Part shown: positions 48,157 through 57,145 of the stretch, one piece after another
Layout: the number at the start of each line of letters is the position of its first letter
Position numbering within the stretch: the stretch's first letter is position 1
Assembly: GCF_002086795.1 (NCBI RefSeq)
Contig: NZ_MVIM01000021.1
Coordinates: forward strand, 35,643 to 99,642
Direction of reading: 5' to 3'
Source of the DNA: Mycolicibacterium tusciae
GTDB lineage: Bacteria > Actinomycetota > Actinomycetes > Mycobacteriales > Mycobacteriaceae
DNA length: 64,000 nt
Notes under the pieces: model-generated
Told to the model about the DNA's origin: nothing
Seen by the model: only the letters and a program-made list of their open reading frames with translations
The model's database searches: none
Position numbers and translations under genes: made by a program

Positions 48157-48402
48157 TCACCAGCCCCAGCCGCCGAGGCTGATGACCAGGCCGCCGCCTC
48201 CCCAGTAGGGTCCCCAGCCGCCGCCGTTGCTGATCGGTGGCGGTGAGGTGACGATCTGTGAGCTGCCGTTGGTCTGGCACTGTGTCGTGTTCGGGCCGGT
48301 GTTGATGCATTCGGGTGCGGCCGCAGCGGCCGGAGCGAGGGCAACGGCGCATGCGCCTGCCATCGCGAAAACCGTTGCGGTATAACGAAGTCTTGACGAC
48401 AT
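48157..48402 (-). CDS. Small secreted protein with Cys pair and Gly/Trp-rich tail, 81 aa
   Basis: Signal peptide TATVFAMAGACAVALAPAAAAA ends near residue 28, then PECINTGPNTTQCQTNGSSQIVTSPP with two Cys that likely form a disulfide, and GGGWGPYWGGGGLVISLGGWGW at the end. Ribosome site aaggagg (reverse of 48411-48417). Paralogue of the next secreted gene. Function unknown. Confidence 0.75.
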   Translation of the reverse strand: MSSRLRYTATVFAMAGACAVALAPAAAAAPECINTGPNTTQCQTNGSSQIVTSPPPISNGGGWGPYWGGGGLVISLGGWGW

Positions 48403-48435
48403 GATTGGGCCTCCTTCAGGCCGCGAGAAGTGGAG

Positions 48436-48528
48436 TCAGCGGCCGCCGTGGCCGCCACCACCCTCGCCAAAACCGCCACCACCAAAGCCCTGCGAAAGCA
48501 ATGTCAGACAGCGAATGTCAATTCGCAC
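48436..48528 (-). CDS. Possible glycine-rich mini-ORF, 30 aa
   Basis: GTG at 48528 (after taggagcc) opens MRIDIRCLTLLSQGFGGGGF and ends GEGGGGHGGR with TGA at 48436. It lies between the two secreted-protein genes. It is too short for confidence and could be a leader peptide or chance. Confidence 0.25.
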   Translation of the reverse strand: MRIDIRCLTLLSQGFGGGGFGEGGGGHGGR

Positions 48529-48560
48529 GGGTGGCTCCTAGGCCGTGCCCAAGACCCCGG

Positions 48561-48884
48561 TCAGGGGAAGAACAAGCCGGGCTCGCCCCACATGTCACCC
48601 CACGGACCGACGTACTCCTGCTGGGCGGGTGTGTCGTTGATCTGCACATTGCCCGGCGTTGCGCACTCGGTCGAGGAGCCGCCGAGGGCTGCGGAGCCGC
48701 CCTCGTTGACGCACTGTGGGAGGAGACCCGACGCCTGCGGACGCTGTTCCTGTGCTGGCGCAGGTGCAGGTGCAGGTGCAGGTTCGGGCGCCGGTTGGGC
48801 GCTGGCCGCGGGGGCGACCACGATCGCGGCCGCTGCCCCGGCAGCGGCGAAGAGCGGAGTAAGGATTCGAAGTGTGGTCCGCAT
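48561..48884 (-). CDS. Small secreted protein, Pro/Ala repeat and Cys pair, 107 aa
   Basis: Signal peptide ILTPLFAAAGAAAAIVVAPAASAQ, then a PAPEPAPAPAPAPA repeat, QCVNEGGSAALGGSSTECATPGNVQIND with two Cys, and GPWGDMWGEPGLFFP. Shares the xCxxxGxxSxxxC core with the paralogue at 48157. A mycobacterial secreted family of unknown function. Confidence 0.75.
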   Translation of the reverse strand: MRTTLRILTPLFAAAGAAAAIVVAPAASAQPAPEPAPAPAPAPAQEQRPQASGLLPQCVNEGGSAALGGSSTECATPGNVQINDTPAQQEYVGPWGDMWGEPGLFFP

Positions 48885-48914
48885 AGGCGCGCCCTTCTTT
48901 ACTGTGTCCCCGGC

Positions 48915-49991
48915 TTATTGCACAGAGTACAACCCTTTTCCGGTGATCAGGGGTAGGTCGAGGGTGGTCCTGATGCCGGCCGGCGCGGCGACCACGGCGG
49001 GGATCGCGTTGACGACGCGGGCGGCCGTTGCGACCAGTCCGGCGTGGTTGTGATCGCCGTTGGGACTGCTGAGGCAGAGGTCAAGAGCGTAGGAAGGCTC
49101 ACCGGTGATCTCGATGCGGTAGGAGCCGCCCTCCTGCGCCGGCTGCGGCCAGTCAGGCCGCAAGTCGTCGCGCAACCGAGTGACGTGTTCGAGTACGACG
49201 GCCACCTTGCCGTCCTTCTTCCCCTGGACCTCGAAGCGCAGCGCCGCCGCGGTGCCCTTCTCGACATGACCGGACGCGATGTCGAAATCCTCGGGGGCGG
49301 GCTCGCGTACGTAGGTCTCGGTCACCTCGTCCAGTTCGACGCCGATGCCCGCGGCCAGCTGCCGAACCACCGAACCCCACGCGAGGCTCAGCACCCCCGG
49401 CTGCAAGAGCATCGGAAGGTCGTCGAGCGACTGCCCGAAGCCCATCACGTCGAACATCACGGTGGCGCTGTCGTAGGTGTCGTAGTTGATGATCTCCATG
49501 CACCGGATCTGCTCGATGCTCTGGCACGTTCCGGCCAGTGCGAGCGGAAGCAGGTCGTTGGCGAACCCAGGGTCGATGCCGTTAACAAATATGCTGGCGT
49601 TGCCCTCCTTCGCCGCATCCTCGATCGGTTTGAGGAGTTCGTCGGGAATCACACCCCATGGGTATTGGAGGAACACCGCGCTGCTGGCGACCACGTTGAC
49701 GCCCGCGGCCAAGATGCGCCGGTGGTCCTCCAACGCTTCGGGCAGACGGTTGTCGGCCATCGCGGTGTACACCGCACAGTCCGGTTTGGTCGCCAGAACG
49801 GCGTCGAGATCGGTCGTGGCGGTGATTCCCGTCGAAACATCAAGTCCGGCAAGCTCTCCGGCGTCCTTACCGGCCTTGGAATCCGACGACACCCACACCC
49901 CGGTCAGCTCGAACTGCGGATCGTTGATCAGCTGGGTCAGAGCGTGCCGGCCGACGTTGCCGGTGCCGATCGCTGCTGCTTTGATACTCAA
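48915..49991 (-). CDS. Dihydrodipicolinate-reductase-like NAD(P) oxidoreductase, 358 aa
   Basis: N-terminal Rossmann fold SIKAAAIGTGNVGRHALTQLINDPQFELTGVWVSS, then DCAVYTAMADNRLPEALEDHRRILAAGVNVVASSAVFL and NGIDPGFANDLLPLALAG, the pattern of DapB-like proteins and 2,4-diaminopentanoate dehydrogenase. Mycobacteria have many copies, often in lipid or cholesterol contexts, so the substrate is unclear. Stops 11 bases downstream of the SDR gene (same strand). Confidence 0.88.
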   Translation of the reverse strand: MSIKAAAIGTGNVGRHALTQLINDPQFELTGVWVSSDSKAGKDAGELAGLDVSTGITATTDLDAVLATKPDCAVYTAMADNRLPEALEDHRRILAAGVNVVASSAVFLQYPWGVIPDELLKPIEDAAKEGNASIFVNGIDPGFANDLLPLALAGTCQSIEQIRCMEIINYDTYDSATVMFDVMGFGQSLDDLPMLLQPGVLSLAWGSVVRQLAAGIGVELDEVTETYVREPAPEDFDIASGHVEKGTAAALRFEVQGKKDGKVAVVLEHVTRLRDDLRPDWPQPAQEGGSYRIEITGEPSYALDLCLSSPNGDHNHAGLVATAARVVNAIPAVVAAPAGIRTTLDLPLITGKGLYSVQ

Positions 49992-50001
49992 GAGTTGCTC
50001 C

Positions 50002-50793
50002 TCACAGATCCGGGATGGGCAGGTCGAGGTTCGGGAAGGTGAGACCGCCGTCGACCTCGAGTGTCTTGCCGGTCAGGTAGGAGCCTGCGGGGGAGGCGAG
50101 GTACACGGCCGCTGCGGCGATGTCCTCGGGTTGGCCCAATCTGCGCATGGGCGTGGCCTTTTCCATCGGTGCGCGCAGTTCGTCGTTGGAGGCGACCACG
50201 TCGAGCGCCGAGGTGAGGATCGAACCGGGGGCGATCGCGTTGACGCGAATCTTGGGGCACAAGTCCAAAGCGGTGAGCCGGGTGTAATGCGCGAGCGCGG
50301 CCTTGGCGGTGCCGTATGCGGCGAATCCGCGACCGGCTTCGCGGCCCATCGTCGACGTGATGTTGATGATGCTCCCGCCACCGGAATGCTCGAGCATCAG
50401 CGGAACGGCGGCGACGGTAAGCGCGTGCGCGGTGGCCACATTGAAGGTGAAGGCGTCACGCAGGTCCTTGGTAGAGGTGGTCAGCAATGTGTTGGGCATG
50501 GTGCCGCCGACGTTGTTCACGACGATGTCTAGTTTGCCGAAGGCCTCGATGGCCTCGCCCGCGAGCTTGGCGGTGTCCTCAGGGTGGGCGAGATCGGCGA
50601 CCACGACGTGGGCTTTGCGACCGACACCCTTGATCTGCTCGGCCACCTCTTCGAGTTGCGATTGCGTGCGGGCGGCAATGACCACGTCAGCCCCGGCTTC
50701 CGCGAATGCCAGCGCCATCGCCGCGCCGAGGCCGCGGCCAGCGCCGGTCACCACCGCGACGTGGTCGTCCAGCCGAAATCTGTCCAGTATCAC
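50002..50793 (-). CDS. Short-chain dehydrogenase/reductase, 263 aa
   Basis: TGxxxGxG motif in VAVVTGAGRGLGAAMALAF near residue 14, NNVGGT, the Ser in INITSTMGR and YGTAK (Tyr-Lys) near 165, classical SDR with PGSILTSALD. Starts at ATG 50793. It precedes the DapB-like gene in one operon and may act on the same substrate. Confidence 0.95.
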   Translation of the reverse strand: MILDRFRLDDHVAVVTGAGRGLGAAMALAFAEAGADVVIAARTQSQLEEVAEQIKGVGRKAHVVVADLAHPEDTAKLAGEAIEAFGKLDIVVNNVGGTMPNTLLTTSTKDLRDAFTFNVATAHALTVAAVPLMLEHSGGGSIINITSTMGREAGRGFAAYGTAKAALAHYTRLTALDLCPKIRVNAIAPGSILTSALDVVASNDELRAPMEKATPMRRLGQPEDIAAAAVYLASPAGSYLTGKTLEVDGGLTFPNLDLPIPDL

Positions 50794-50939
50794 AATTGTT
50801 TCCTTCCGTCGCCCGGGCGAACCTTAGCAAGCCTAGACAGCGCCGGTAAGGACTTTCTGAAACACGTTCTACTTTGGTCAGGGGCTGTGGCGGTAGTAGG
50901 CGGCCGGGCCGTGTGCCGGTCGTTCGACAGACCGCTACT

Positions 50940-52019
50940 TCAAGCGACTCTCGCCTCGACAAGGCTGTATGGAGACGCGGTCGGTATGACGCGCGTCATC
51001 TCGAGTCCGCTTCGGCGCAGCAGGTCGCGATACTCGTCGGCACTGCGCTCACGGGCGCTTCCGCCGAGCAACATCTCCAGATCGGCCCACTTGCCGATGA
51101 AGTCGCGGTCGTGTTCGGGAATCACGAGTTCCACCAACACGACTCGGGCCGCGGAGCCGACAGAAGCGCGGACCGTGCGAAGGATCTCGACCGCCTGATC
51201 GTCAGGCCAATCATGAATGATGTGCTTCATGAGGTAGACGTCGCCGTCGGCCGGGACCTTCTCGAAGAACGACCCGCCGTCGATGCGGACACGGTCGGCT
51301 ACTCCCGCTTTCTCCAGCAGCGCAGGCGCGTTCGCGACCACCTGCGGCAGGTCGTAGAGCACACCGCGGGCCCCAGGCGTGGCAGCCAGGACGGAAGCGA
51401 GCAGCCGGCCGTGTCCACCCCCCACATCGACGATCGTCGAGCCGCCGCTGAAGGGGTATGCGGCAACGACGAAGTCCTCGGACAAACCCGAAATGTTGGT
51501 CATGGTTTCGTTGAACAGCGCAGCGAGTTCGGGCTCGTCGTCGAGGTACTCGAAGAAGTCTTTGCCGCGTAGCCGCGGGATACTTGCTTGGCCCGTCCGG
51601 ATCGAGTCGACGAGCATGCTCCAGTGTTCGCGGTGCTGTGGCGAGCCGTAGTACTTCGCGGCTGCGGCCATGGACTGCGGCGCGTCGGACCGCAAGGTGT
51701 CGGCAAGAGTATTGAGCGCGTAGCGGCCACGGCGGTCCTGACGGAATACGCCGCGTCCGATGAGAGCTCGTAACAGCCTGCGGAGCGCGTCGGGGTCGGC
51801 GTCGACGCGACGCGCCAAGTCCTCGATGGACAGCGGACCCGAAGCGAGAGCGTCGGCGACGCCCAGCTGCGCGGCGGCCTGGATCGCCTGCGACGTCCAC
51901 GCCGCCAGGATCAGTTCCACCATCGCCACCGGGGCAGGCGCAAGCCGGAGATGCAGTCGATTGACGTGATGCCTTACGCGCTCGACGACTCTCGCGAGTC
52001 CAGGGGGAACGGTAGTCAT
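50940..52019 (-). CDS. SAM-dependent O-methyltransferase (hydroxyneurosporene/acetylserotonin type), 359 aa
   Basis: A winged-helix dimer domain (MVELILAAWTSQAIQAAAQLGVADAL), then the O-methyltransferase core: STIVDVGGGHGRLLASVLAATPGARGVLYDLPQVV near 185 and YLMKHIIHDWPDDQAVEIL with the catalytic His. Substrate unknown, probably a phenolic or polyketide hydroxyl. ATG 52019 is used over 52031. Divergent from the TetR gene across 72 bases. Confidence 0.92.
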   Translation of the reverse strand: MTTVPPGLARVVERVRHHVNRLHLRLAPAPVAMVELILAAWTSQAIQAAAQLGVADALASGPLSIEDLARRVDADPDALRRLLRALIGRGVFRQDRRGRYALNTLADTLRSDAPQSMAAAAKYYGSPQHREHWSMLVDSIRTGQASIPRLRGKDFFEYLDDEPELAALFNETMTNISGLSEDFVVAAYPFSGGSTIVDVGGGHGRLLASVLAATPGARGVLYDLPQVVANAPALLEKAGVADRVRIDGGSFFEKVPADGDVYLMKHIIHDWPDDQAVEILRTVRASVGSAARVVLVELVIPEHDRDFIGKWADLEMLLGGSARERSADEYRDLLRRSGLEMTRVIPTASPYSLVEARVA

Positions 52020-52037
52020 GGCGGCCTCCATGCTAAT

Positions 52038-52075
52038 TTGGATAGAGCACCGTATATTGGATATAGCGAACTATA
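52038..52075. promoter_or_regulatory. Divergent promoter region with TetR-type repeats
   Basis: Direct repeat TTGGATAkAGC at 52038-52048 and 52057-52067, 19 bases apart, and a perfect inverted repeat TATAG-cgaa-CTATA at 52062-52075. Likely operator region for the divergent methyltransferase and TetR genes. Confidence 0.5.
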
Positions 52076-52091
52076 AGGAAGTAGAGGATCA

Positions 52092-52754
52092 GTGTCAACA
52101 GCTTCCGAATCGAAGCCCCGTCGCAGGTACGACAACAGCCGCAGGCGCGCCGACGCCGAAGCCCGCCAACGCAGCATCATCGAGGCGGCCACCGAGTTGT
52201 TCGTCAAGCAGGGTTTCGGTCCGACGACGATCGATCAGATCGCCACCGCGGCCGATGTGTCGGCGCAGACCATCTATGCGACCTACGGTTCCAAAGCCGC
52301 TGTCCTCTTCCGCGCCATCGAGATCGCCGTCGCCGGCGATTACGATGAGGCCCCGCTCATGGATTTCGCGCCCGATCTCGCGGAGCTGTCCGAGCATCGT
52401 TCACAGTTCGCCGCCGCCGCGCATTTCGTGCGTGAAATGCATGACCGCGTCGCGGGGCTCATGCGGGTGATGGAGGGGGCCGCCTCGGCTGATCCCAGTC
52501 TCGAGGAAAGGCGCACAGACCTACTTCGCCAGATTCGATCCGCGGTTTCGGTGTGGATCTCGCAGATCGGATCGGAGGCGCTGCGGCCCGGCCTGTCCGA
52601 GGATCAAGCGACCGACGTGGCGTTCACCGTGCAGGCGCCGCACCTGTATTCGATCTACACAGCCGATTTGGGCTGGACGCCGGACCAATACGAGCAGTGG
52701 CTCGCGCACGCACTGCCCCGCCTCTTGCTGCGTCCAGAACTTCTGACCGAATGA
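52092..52754 (+). CDS. TetR/AcrR-family transcriptional regulator, 220 aa
   Basis: Helix-turn-helix in residues 24-72: ADAEARQRSIIEAATELFVKQGFGPTTIDQIATAADVSAQTIYATYGSKAAVLFRAI. The C-terminal ligand domain follows. GTG 52092 has agagga 4-9 bases upstream. It converges with Ku at the other end and is divergent from the methyltransferase it probably controls. Confidence 0.92.
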   Translation: MSTASESKPRRRYDNSRRRADAEARQRSIIEAATELFVKQGFGPTTIDQIATAADVSAQTIYATYGSKAAVLFRAIEIAVAGDYDEAPLMDFAPDLAELSEHRSQFAAAAHFVREMHDRVAGLMRVMEGAASADPSLEERRTDLLRQIRSAVSVWISQIGSEALRPGLSEDQATDVAFTVQAPHLYSIYTADLGWTPDQYEQWLAHALPRLLLRPELLTE

Positions 52755-52757
52755 CGG

Positions 52758-53675
52758 CTACTTCTTGGCGGCGGCTTTCTTGGCCGCCTTCTTGGCGGGC
52801 GCTTTCTTCGCCGCTTTTTTCGCGGGCGCCTTCTTGGCCGGGGCCTTCTTCGCCGCCTTCTTGGCAGGGGTGTCCGAACCGCCTTCGCGGCGGGCCTTGA
52901 CGCTGGCCTCCAGCTTCGCCAGCAGATCCGAGACGTCCTCGGTCTCGTCGAGCTCCTTCGGCTGCTCCTCGGTCGTAAACGCTTCGCCGCCTTCGAGTTT
53001 GGCCTGAATCAGCTCGTGCAGCTGTTCCTGGTAGTCATCGTGATAGCGGTCGGGCTTGAAGTCGTCGGTCATCGACTCGACGACCTGGCTCGCCATCTTG
53101 AGCTCGGCGGGCTTGATGTCGACCTTCGTGTCGAGCGACGGGAAGTCAGGATCGCGGATCTCGTCGGGCCACAGCAGCGTCTGGATCACCATGACATCGC
53201 GCTTTGAGAAGTCCTGCACCCGCAGTGCAGCCAGCCGCGTCTTGTTCCGCAGCGCGAAGTGCACGATCGCGACCCGGTCGGTATCCATCAGCGTCTTGGC
53301 CAGCAGCACGTACGACTTCGACGACTTGCCCTCCGGTTCGAGGAAGTAGCTCTTGTCGTACATCATCGGATCGATGTCGCTGGCGGGAACGAACTCCAGC
53401 ACCTCGATCTCACGGCTGCGTTCCTCGGGCAAGGTCGCGATGTCGTCGTCGGTGATGATCACCGTCTGACCGTCGTCGGATTCGTAGGCCTTCGCGATGT
53501 CGCGGAACTCGACGACCTCGCCGCACACCTCGCAGACGCGCTTGTACCGGATGCGTCCGTTGTCCTTCTCGTGCACCTGGTGGAACTTGACGTCGTGGTC
53601 TTCGGTCGCGCTGTAGACCTTGACCGGGACGTTCACCAGACCGAAGGCGATTGAACCCTTCCATATGGAGCGCAT
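52758..53675 (-). CDS. ku: Ku protein for non-homologous end joining, 305 aa
   Basis: Bacterial Ku: SIWKGSIAFGLVNVPVKVYSATEDHDVKFHQVHEKDNGRIRYKRVCEVCGEVV, IDPMMYDKSYFLEPEGKSSKSYVLLAKTLMDTDRVAIVHFALRNKTRLAALR and LKMASQVVESMTDDFKPDRYHDDYQEQL. The C-terminal tail of about 45 residues is a Lys/Ala/Pro repeat (PAKKAAKKAPAKKAPAKK), as in Mycolicibacterium, and binds DNA. No ligD is adjacent. Confidence 0.97.
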   Translation of the reverse strand: MRSIWKGSIAFGLVNVPVKVYSATEDHDVKFHQVHEKDNGRIRYKRVCEVCGEVVEFRDIAKAYESDDGQTVIITDDDIATLPEERSREIEVLEFVPASDIDPMMYDKSYFLEPEGKSSKSYVLLAKTLMDTDRVAIVHFALRNKTRLAALRVQDFSKRDVMVIQTLLWPDEIRDPDFPSLDTKVDIKPAELKMASQVVESMTDDFKPDRYHDDYQEQLHELIQAKLEGGEAFTTEEQPKELDETEDVSDLLAKLEASVKARREGGSDTPAKKAAKKAPAKKAPAKKAAKKAPAKKAAKKAAAKK

Positions 53676-53684
53676 AAACCCACG

Positions 53685-54647
53685 TTAGCCGGGTCGGGGC
53701 GGCCGCGGGCCGGAGCTCGCCGCTGCAGCCTCACGTGTTGCGCGATCGGGGAGGTCGGCACCGGCACGGCCCACGGTCAGCGCCGACGAGAGCGCTGCCG
53801 TCGCAACTACCGAGTTGAGCGCATCGAGACCGATGGCGCGCAGGTCGTGGCGTCTTTCGGCGCCCAGCAGATTCAACTCCCACAGCGCATCGATCAGCCC
53901 GGTCATGAACGCATCGCCGGCGCCCACGGTGTCGACGACGTCGACCGGGAGGGCGGCGATCCGCGCCGTACCCGCGTCGCACATCGCGAAGGCGCCGCGA
54001 TCGCCCATCGTCACCGCGACGATCGACGGGCCCAGGGTCAGCCACGTCCGGGCGATCTGTTTGGCCGAGCGATTCGGGCCAATCCAGCGCAGGTCCTCAT
54101 CGCTGGCCTTGACCACGTCGCACTTCTCGAGGAGCCGGTCGATGCGGCCCCTCGTGGCGTCACCGTCTTCGATCAGCGCCGGCCGCACGTTGGGATCGAA
54201 GGTGATCGTTGCCGACGGGTGGTACGCATCCAGTAGTGCCGCGGTTGCCCGGCAGCCCGGCTCGTGCCAGCTCGCGATCGATCCCGTGTGCGCGACGAGC
54301 GGCGGTGTGACCTCCGGAGTGCCCGCAAGCTGCCAGTCGATGTCGAAGGTGTACTGCGCCGAACCGTCTTTGTCGAGCGTGGCGACGGCGGTCGGGGTGT
54401 GGTCGGCGGACATACTGCCCGAAACGAGTTGTACTCCAGAGCTTTCGACGTACTCGGCGATTCGTCTTCCGCGCGCATCGTCGCCGATGTGGGTGAGGAA
54501 GTCGACTCCCCGACCCAGCCGAGCCAACCCCACCGCCACGTTGAGCGGGCTACCCCCGACGTGCTCGGTCGGGACGGCGTCTCGCGCGCTGGTGGATGCT
54601 CGCTCGACGATGTCGATCAGCGCCTCGCCGATCACCAGCGCTCTCAT
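53685..54647 (-). CDS. PfkB-family carbohydrate kinase (probable fructokinase), 320 aa
   Basis: GGSPLNVAVGLARLG near residue 33 and the active-site motif DVVDTVGAGDAFMTGLIDALW near 238, both PfkB signatures. Next to mannitol and sorbitol-type dehydrogenases it most likely phosphorylates fructose. ATG 54647 overlaps the mannitol dehydrogenase stop (ATGA); the reading to 54719 would start inside that gene. Confidence 0.93.
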   Translation of the reverse strand: MRALVIGEALIDIVERASTSARDAVPTEHVGGSPLNVAVGLARLGRGVDFLTHIGDDARGRRIAEYVESSGVQLVSGSMSADHTPTAVATLDKDGSAQYTFDIDWQLAGTPEVTPPLVAHTGSIASWHEPGCRATAALLDAYHPSATITFDPNVRPALIEDGDATRGRIDRLLEKCDVVKASDEDLRWIGPNRSAKQIARTWLTLGPSIVAVTMGDRGAFAMCDAGTARIAALPVDVVDTVGAGDAFMTGLIDALWELNLLGAERRHDLRAIGLDALNSVVATAALSSALTVGRAGADLPDRATREAAAASSGPRPPRPG

Positions 54648-56032
54648 CGCGAATCCTTGCGAAGCAACGTTTCGAGCGTTGCCCGCGCTCCGTCGCGGTG
54701 CAGCGATTCCAGTGCCCATACATAGGCCTCGACGAACCGCGAATCGTTGGCGAGGTCGCCGAACACCTCAGCGTTCTCGATGAACGCAGTCGGGTTCGTT
54801 CGTTGCGACTTCGCCAGCGGGACAAGGGTATCGGCCAGTTGGTCTTGAACGTCGATCGGCTCACCCTGCTCGTCGACACCTTCGGCGTACCGCGCCCAGC
54901 TGGCCACGGTGGCGGCGGACAGCCGAATCGGTGCATCCGTTCTCAGGTTCTCCCTGATCACCGGAAGCAGCCATTTGGGGATACGGTCGGACGAGCCGTA
55001 GCACAGCCGCGCAATCGTGTCCTTGACACCAGGATTGGCGAACCGCTCGATCAGTGTCCGTTTGTAGTCCGGCAGGTCGATACCAGGCACCGGCTTCAGC
55101 GTCGGGGTGGCTTCCTCGTCCATGTACGACATCAGGAACTCGGCGAACAGCGGATCACCCGCGGCATCGTGCACCAGCCGGTATCCCGCCAGATATGCGA
55201 AGTAGCACAGACTTTGGTGGCTGGCGTTGAGCAACCGCAGCTTCATCAACTCGTACGGCGTGACGTCGTCGACCATCAGCACGTCGACCTTCTCCAACGG
55301 CGGACGACCAACGGAGAAGTCGTCTTCGAGCACCCATGAGGTGAATGGTTCCGCGACCACCGGCCACTGGTCGTCGACGCCGAATTCGTCCTTGACGGTG
55401 GCGATCACGTCGGGTGTCGTGACCGGGGTGATGCGGTCCACCATCGAGTTCGGGAACGTGGTGTGCGCGGTCATCCACTCGCCGAGGCCGGGGTGGACAC
55501 GGTCGGCGTAGGTGGTGAACGCATGCCGGGCGACGTCACCGTTGCCCTCGATGTTGTCGCACGACACGATCGTCGGTGAGGCGATGCCGCGGTCGCGCCG
55601 ACGTGCCAGCGCCTCCGCGACGAGACCGAATACGCTTTCGGGTCCCGCCCCGTCGATGTTGTAACCGCCCTCGGTGATGGTCAGCGAGATGATGCGGGTG
55701 CTGGGTGCGGCGAGCAGTTCGATCACCGACTCGGGATCGTCGGGCGCGTATCGATAGTCGATGATCGATCCGATCACCCGCGCAGTGCGAGTGCCGTCGG
55801 GGTTCTCGAGCAGCAGCGTGTACAGCCCGTCCTGCGCGGCCATCACGTCGGCCATCTTGCGGTCGGCCGCCATGACACCGACGCCGCAGATCCCCCAGTC
55901 TTTGGCGAGGCCCATCTCGAGAAGCCGGTCGATGTACATCGCCTGGTGGGCGCGGTGGAAGCCGCCGACCCCGAAATGCACTATGCCCACGCTGATCTCG
56001 TGGCGATCATAGCTAGGCCTGCTGACTGTCAT
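54644..56032 (-). CDS. Mannitol dehydrogenase-family polyol dehydrogenase, 462 aa
   Basis: VGIVHFGVGGFHRAHQAMYIDRLLEMGLAKDWGICGVGVM near the N-terminus is the nucleotide-binding start of the family, with SLTITEGGYN and the central VSCDNIEGNGDVARHAF and catalytic KLRLLNASHQSLCYFAYLAGY. Converts mannitol or arabinitol to the ketose with NAD. ATGA overlaps on both sides with the kinase and the zinc dehydrogenase. Confidence 0.94.
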   Translation of the reverse strand: MTVSRPSYDRHEISVGIVHFGVGGFHRAHQAMYIDRLLEMGLAKDWGICGVGVMAADRKMADVMAAQDGLYTLLLENPDGTRTARVIGSIIDYRYAPDDPESVIELLAAPSTRIISLTITEGGYNIDGAGPESVFGLVAEALARRRDRGIASPTIVSCDNIEGNGDVARHAFTTYADRVHPGLGEWMTAHTTFPNSMVDRITPVTTPDVIATVKDEFGVDDQWPVVAEPFTSWVLEDDFSVGRPPLEKVDVLMVDDVTPYELMKLRLLNASHQSLCYFAYLAGYRLVHDAAGDPLFAEFLMSYMDEEATPTLKPVPGIDLPDYKRTLIERFANPGVKDTIARLCYGSSDRIPKWLLPVIRENLRTDAPIRLSAATVASWARYAEGVDEQGEPIDVQDQLADTLVPLAKSQRTNPTAFIENAEVFGDLANDSRFVEAYVWALESLHRDGARATLETLLRKDSR

Positions 56033-57030
56033 GACACCGTCACCACCGACTTGACGCTACCCGGGATCCGGTCTGAGTCCAGTGCCTCGGCGGCCTTCTC
56101 CAGGGGGAAGCGGGCGGTCACCATGGCGTCGAGGTCGACGCGCCCGGATTCCACCAGCGCGATCGCCGTCGGCCACGTGTTGGCGTACCGGAACACCCCC
56201 GTCAGCACCAGCTCACGATTCTGGATCAACTGCGTGGGCAGTTCCATGGATTCGGCTCCTGAACCGACGAGGACGATCCGTCCCGCGGGACGTACGGCGT
56301 GGATGCCGGCGGCGACGGCAGCCGCGGCACCGGACGCATCGATGAATGCGTCGACCGCCAGATCGTCATTGCTCCCGGCGGTGGGGTCCACGGTTGTGGT
56401 GGCGCCGAACGCCAAGGCCCGGTCGCGACGGGTCGGGTCGGGATCGCTGACGACGATTTCCGTTGCGCCATAGGCCCTGGCGAGCTGGGTCAGCACGATG
56501 CCGATGGGTCCGGCGCCTGCGATGAGCACTCGCGATCGACCGTCGAGTTCGGCCTTGCGGATCGCGGCGATGCCGACGGACAACGGTTCACACAGCGCCG
56601 CGGCATCGTCGGACATCGAGTCCGGTACCGGGTGCGCGAATTCCGCACCGATGGTCACGTACTCGCAGAGTGCGCCGTCGACCGGCGGGGTGGCGAAAAA
56701 CTGCATATGCGGACACAGGTTGTAGTGACCGCGCCGCGTCTCGTCGCTGTCGGGGTCGGGCCGCTGCGGTTCGATCGATACCCGCTGACCGATACGCGAC
56801 GGGTCGACCGAATCGCCGACGCCGACGATGGTGCCCGCCGCCTCGTGTCCGAGGACCAGGGGCTTTTCCACGACGAAGCCACCCACCCGGCCATGCCGGT
56901 AGTAATGCGTGTCCGAGCCGCAGACACCCACCGACGAGACCTGTATCAGCACATCACCGGCCCGCGGCGTCGGTACCGGTCGCTGCTCCATTTCGATGCG
57001 GCCCGGCTCGATGAGTACAGCGGTCCGCAT
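56029..57030 (-). CDS. Zinc-dependent medium-chain dehydrogenase (sorbitol/xylitol-type), 333 aa
   Basis: Catalytic zinc site GVCGSDTHYYRHGRVGGFVVEKPLVLGHEAAG near 40, GRVGG segment, the coenzyme site VLIAGAGPIGIVLTQLARAYGATEIVVSDPDP near 155. The GDSVDPSRIGQRVSIEPQRP segment has an NLCPHMQFF remnant of the structural-zinc loop with few cysteines. Oxidises sorbitol, xylitol or similar. Start ATG 57030 (MRTAVLIEPG); 57072 is the alternative. Confidence 0.92.
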   Translation of the reverse strand: MRTAVLIEPGRIEMEQRPVPTPRAGDVLIQVSSVGVCGSDTHYYRHGRVGGFVVEKPLVLGHEAAGTIVGVGDSVDPSRIGQRVSIEPQRPDPDSDETRRGHYNLCPHMQFFATPPVDGALCEYVTIGAEFAHPVPDSMSDDAAALCEPLSVGIAAIRKAELDGRSRVLIAGAGPIGIVLTQLARAYGATEIVVSDPDPTRRDRALAFGATTTVDPTAGSNDDLAVDAFIDASGAAAAVAAGIHAVRPAGRIVLVGSGAESMELPTQLIQNRELVLTGVFRYANTWPTAIALVESGRVDLDAMVTARFPLEKAAEALDSDRIPGSVKSVVTVS

Positions 57031-57082
57031 CCGGGTATCAGGCGAAAGTGTTGTGTGCGTCACACTCAACATGTTAGCGTTA

Positions 57083-57116
57083 TGAGCATCTACTCGCACC
57101 CCTGAGCAAATGCTCA
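57083..57116. promoter_or_regulatory. Operator between the polyol dehydrogenase and SorC regulator genes
   Basis: Perfect inverted repeat TGAGCA-aa-TGCTCA at 57103-57116, and a second TGAGCA copy at 57083-57088. Sits between the divergent genes, over the SorC gene's first possible start. Probable SorC binding sites. Confidence 0.6.
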
Positions 57117-57145
57117 CACGGTTGAGGGAAAGTGGGGCGCATTAC

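Noticed and set aside
52765..53007. An 80-codon plus-strand frame rich in Phe and Ala
   Set aside because: It is the reverse shadow of the Lys/Ala/Pro tail of Ku.
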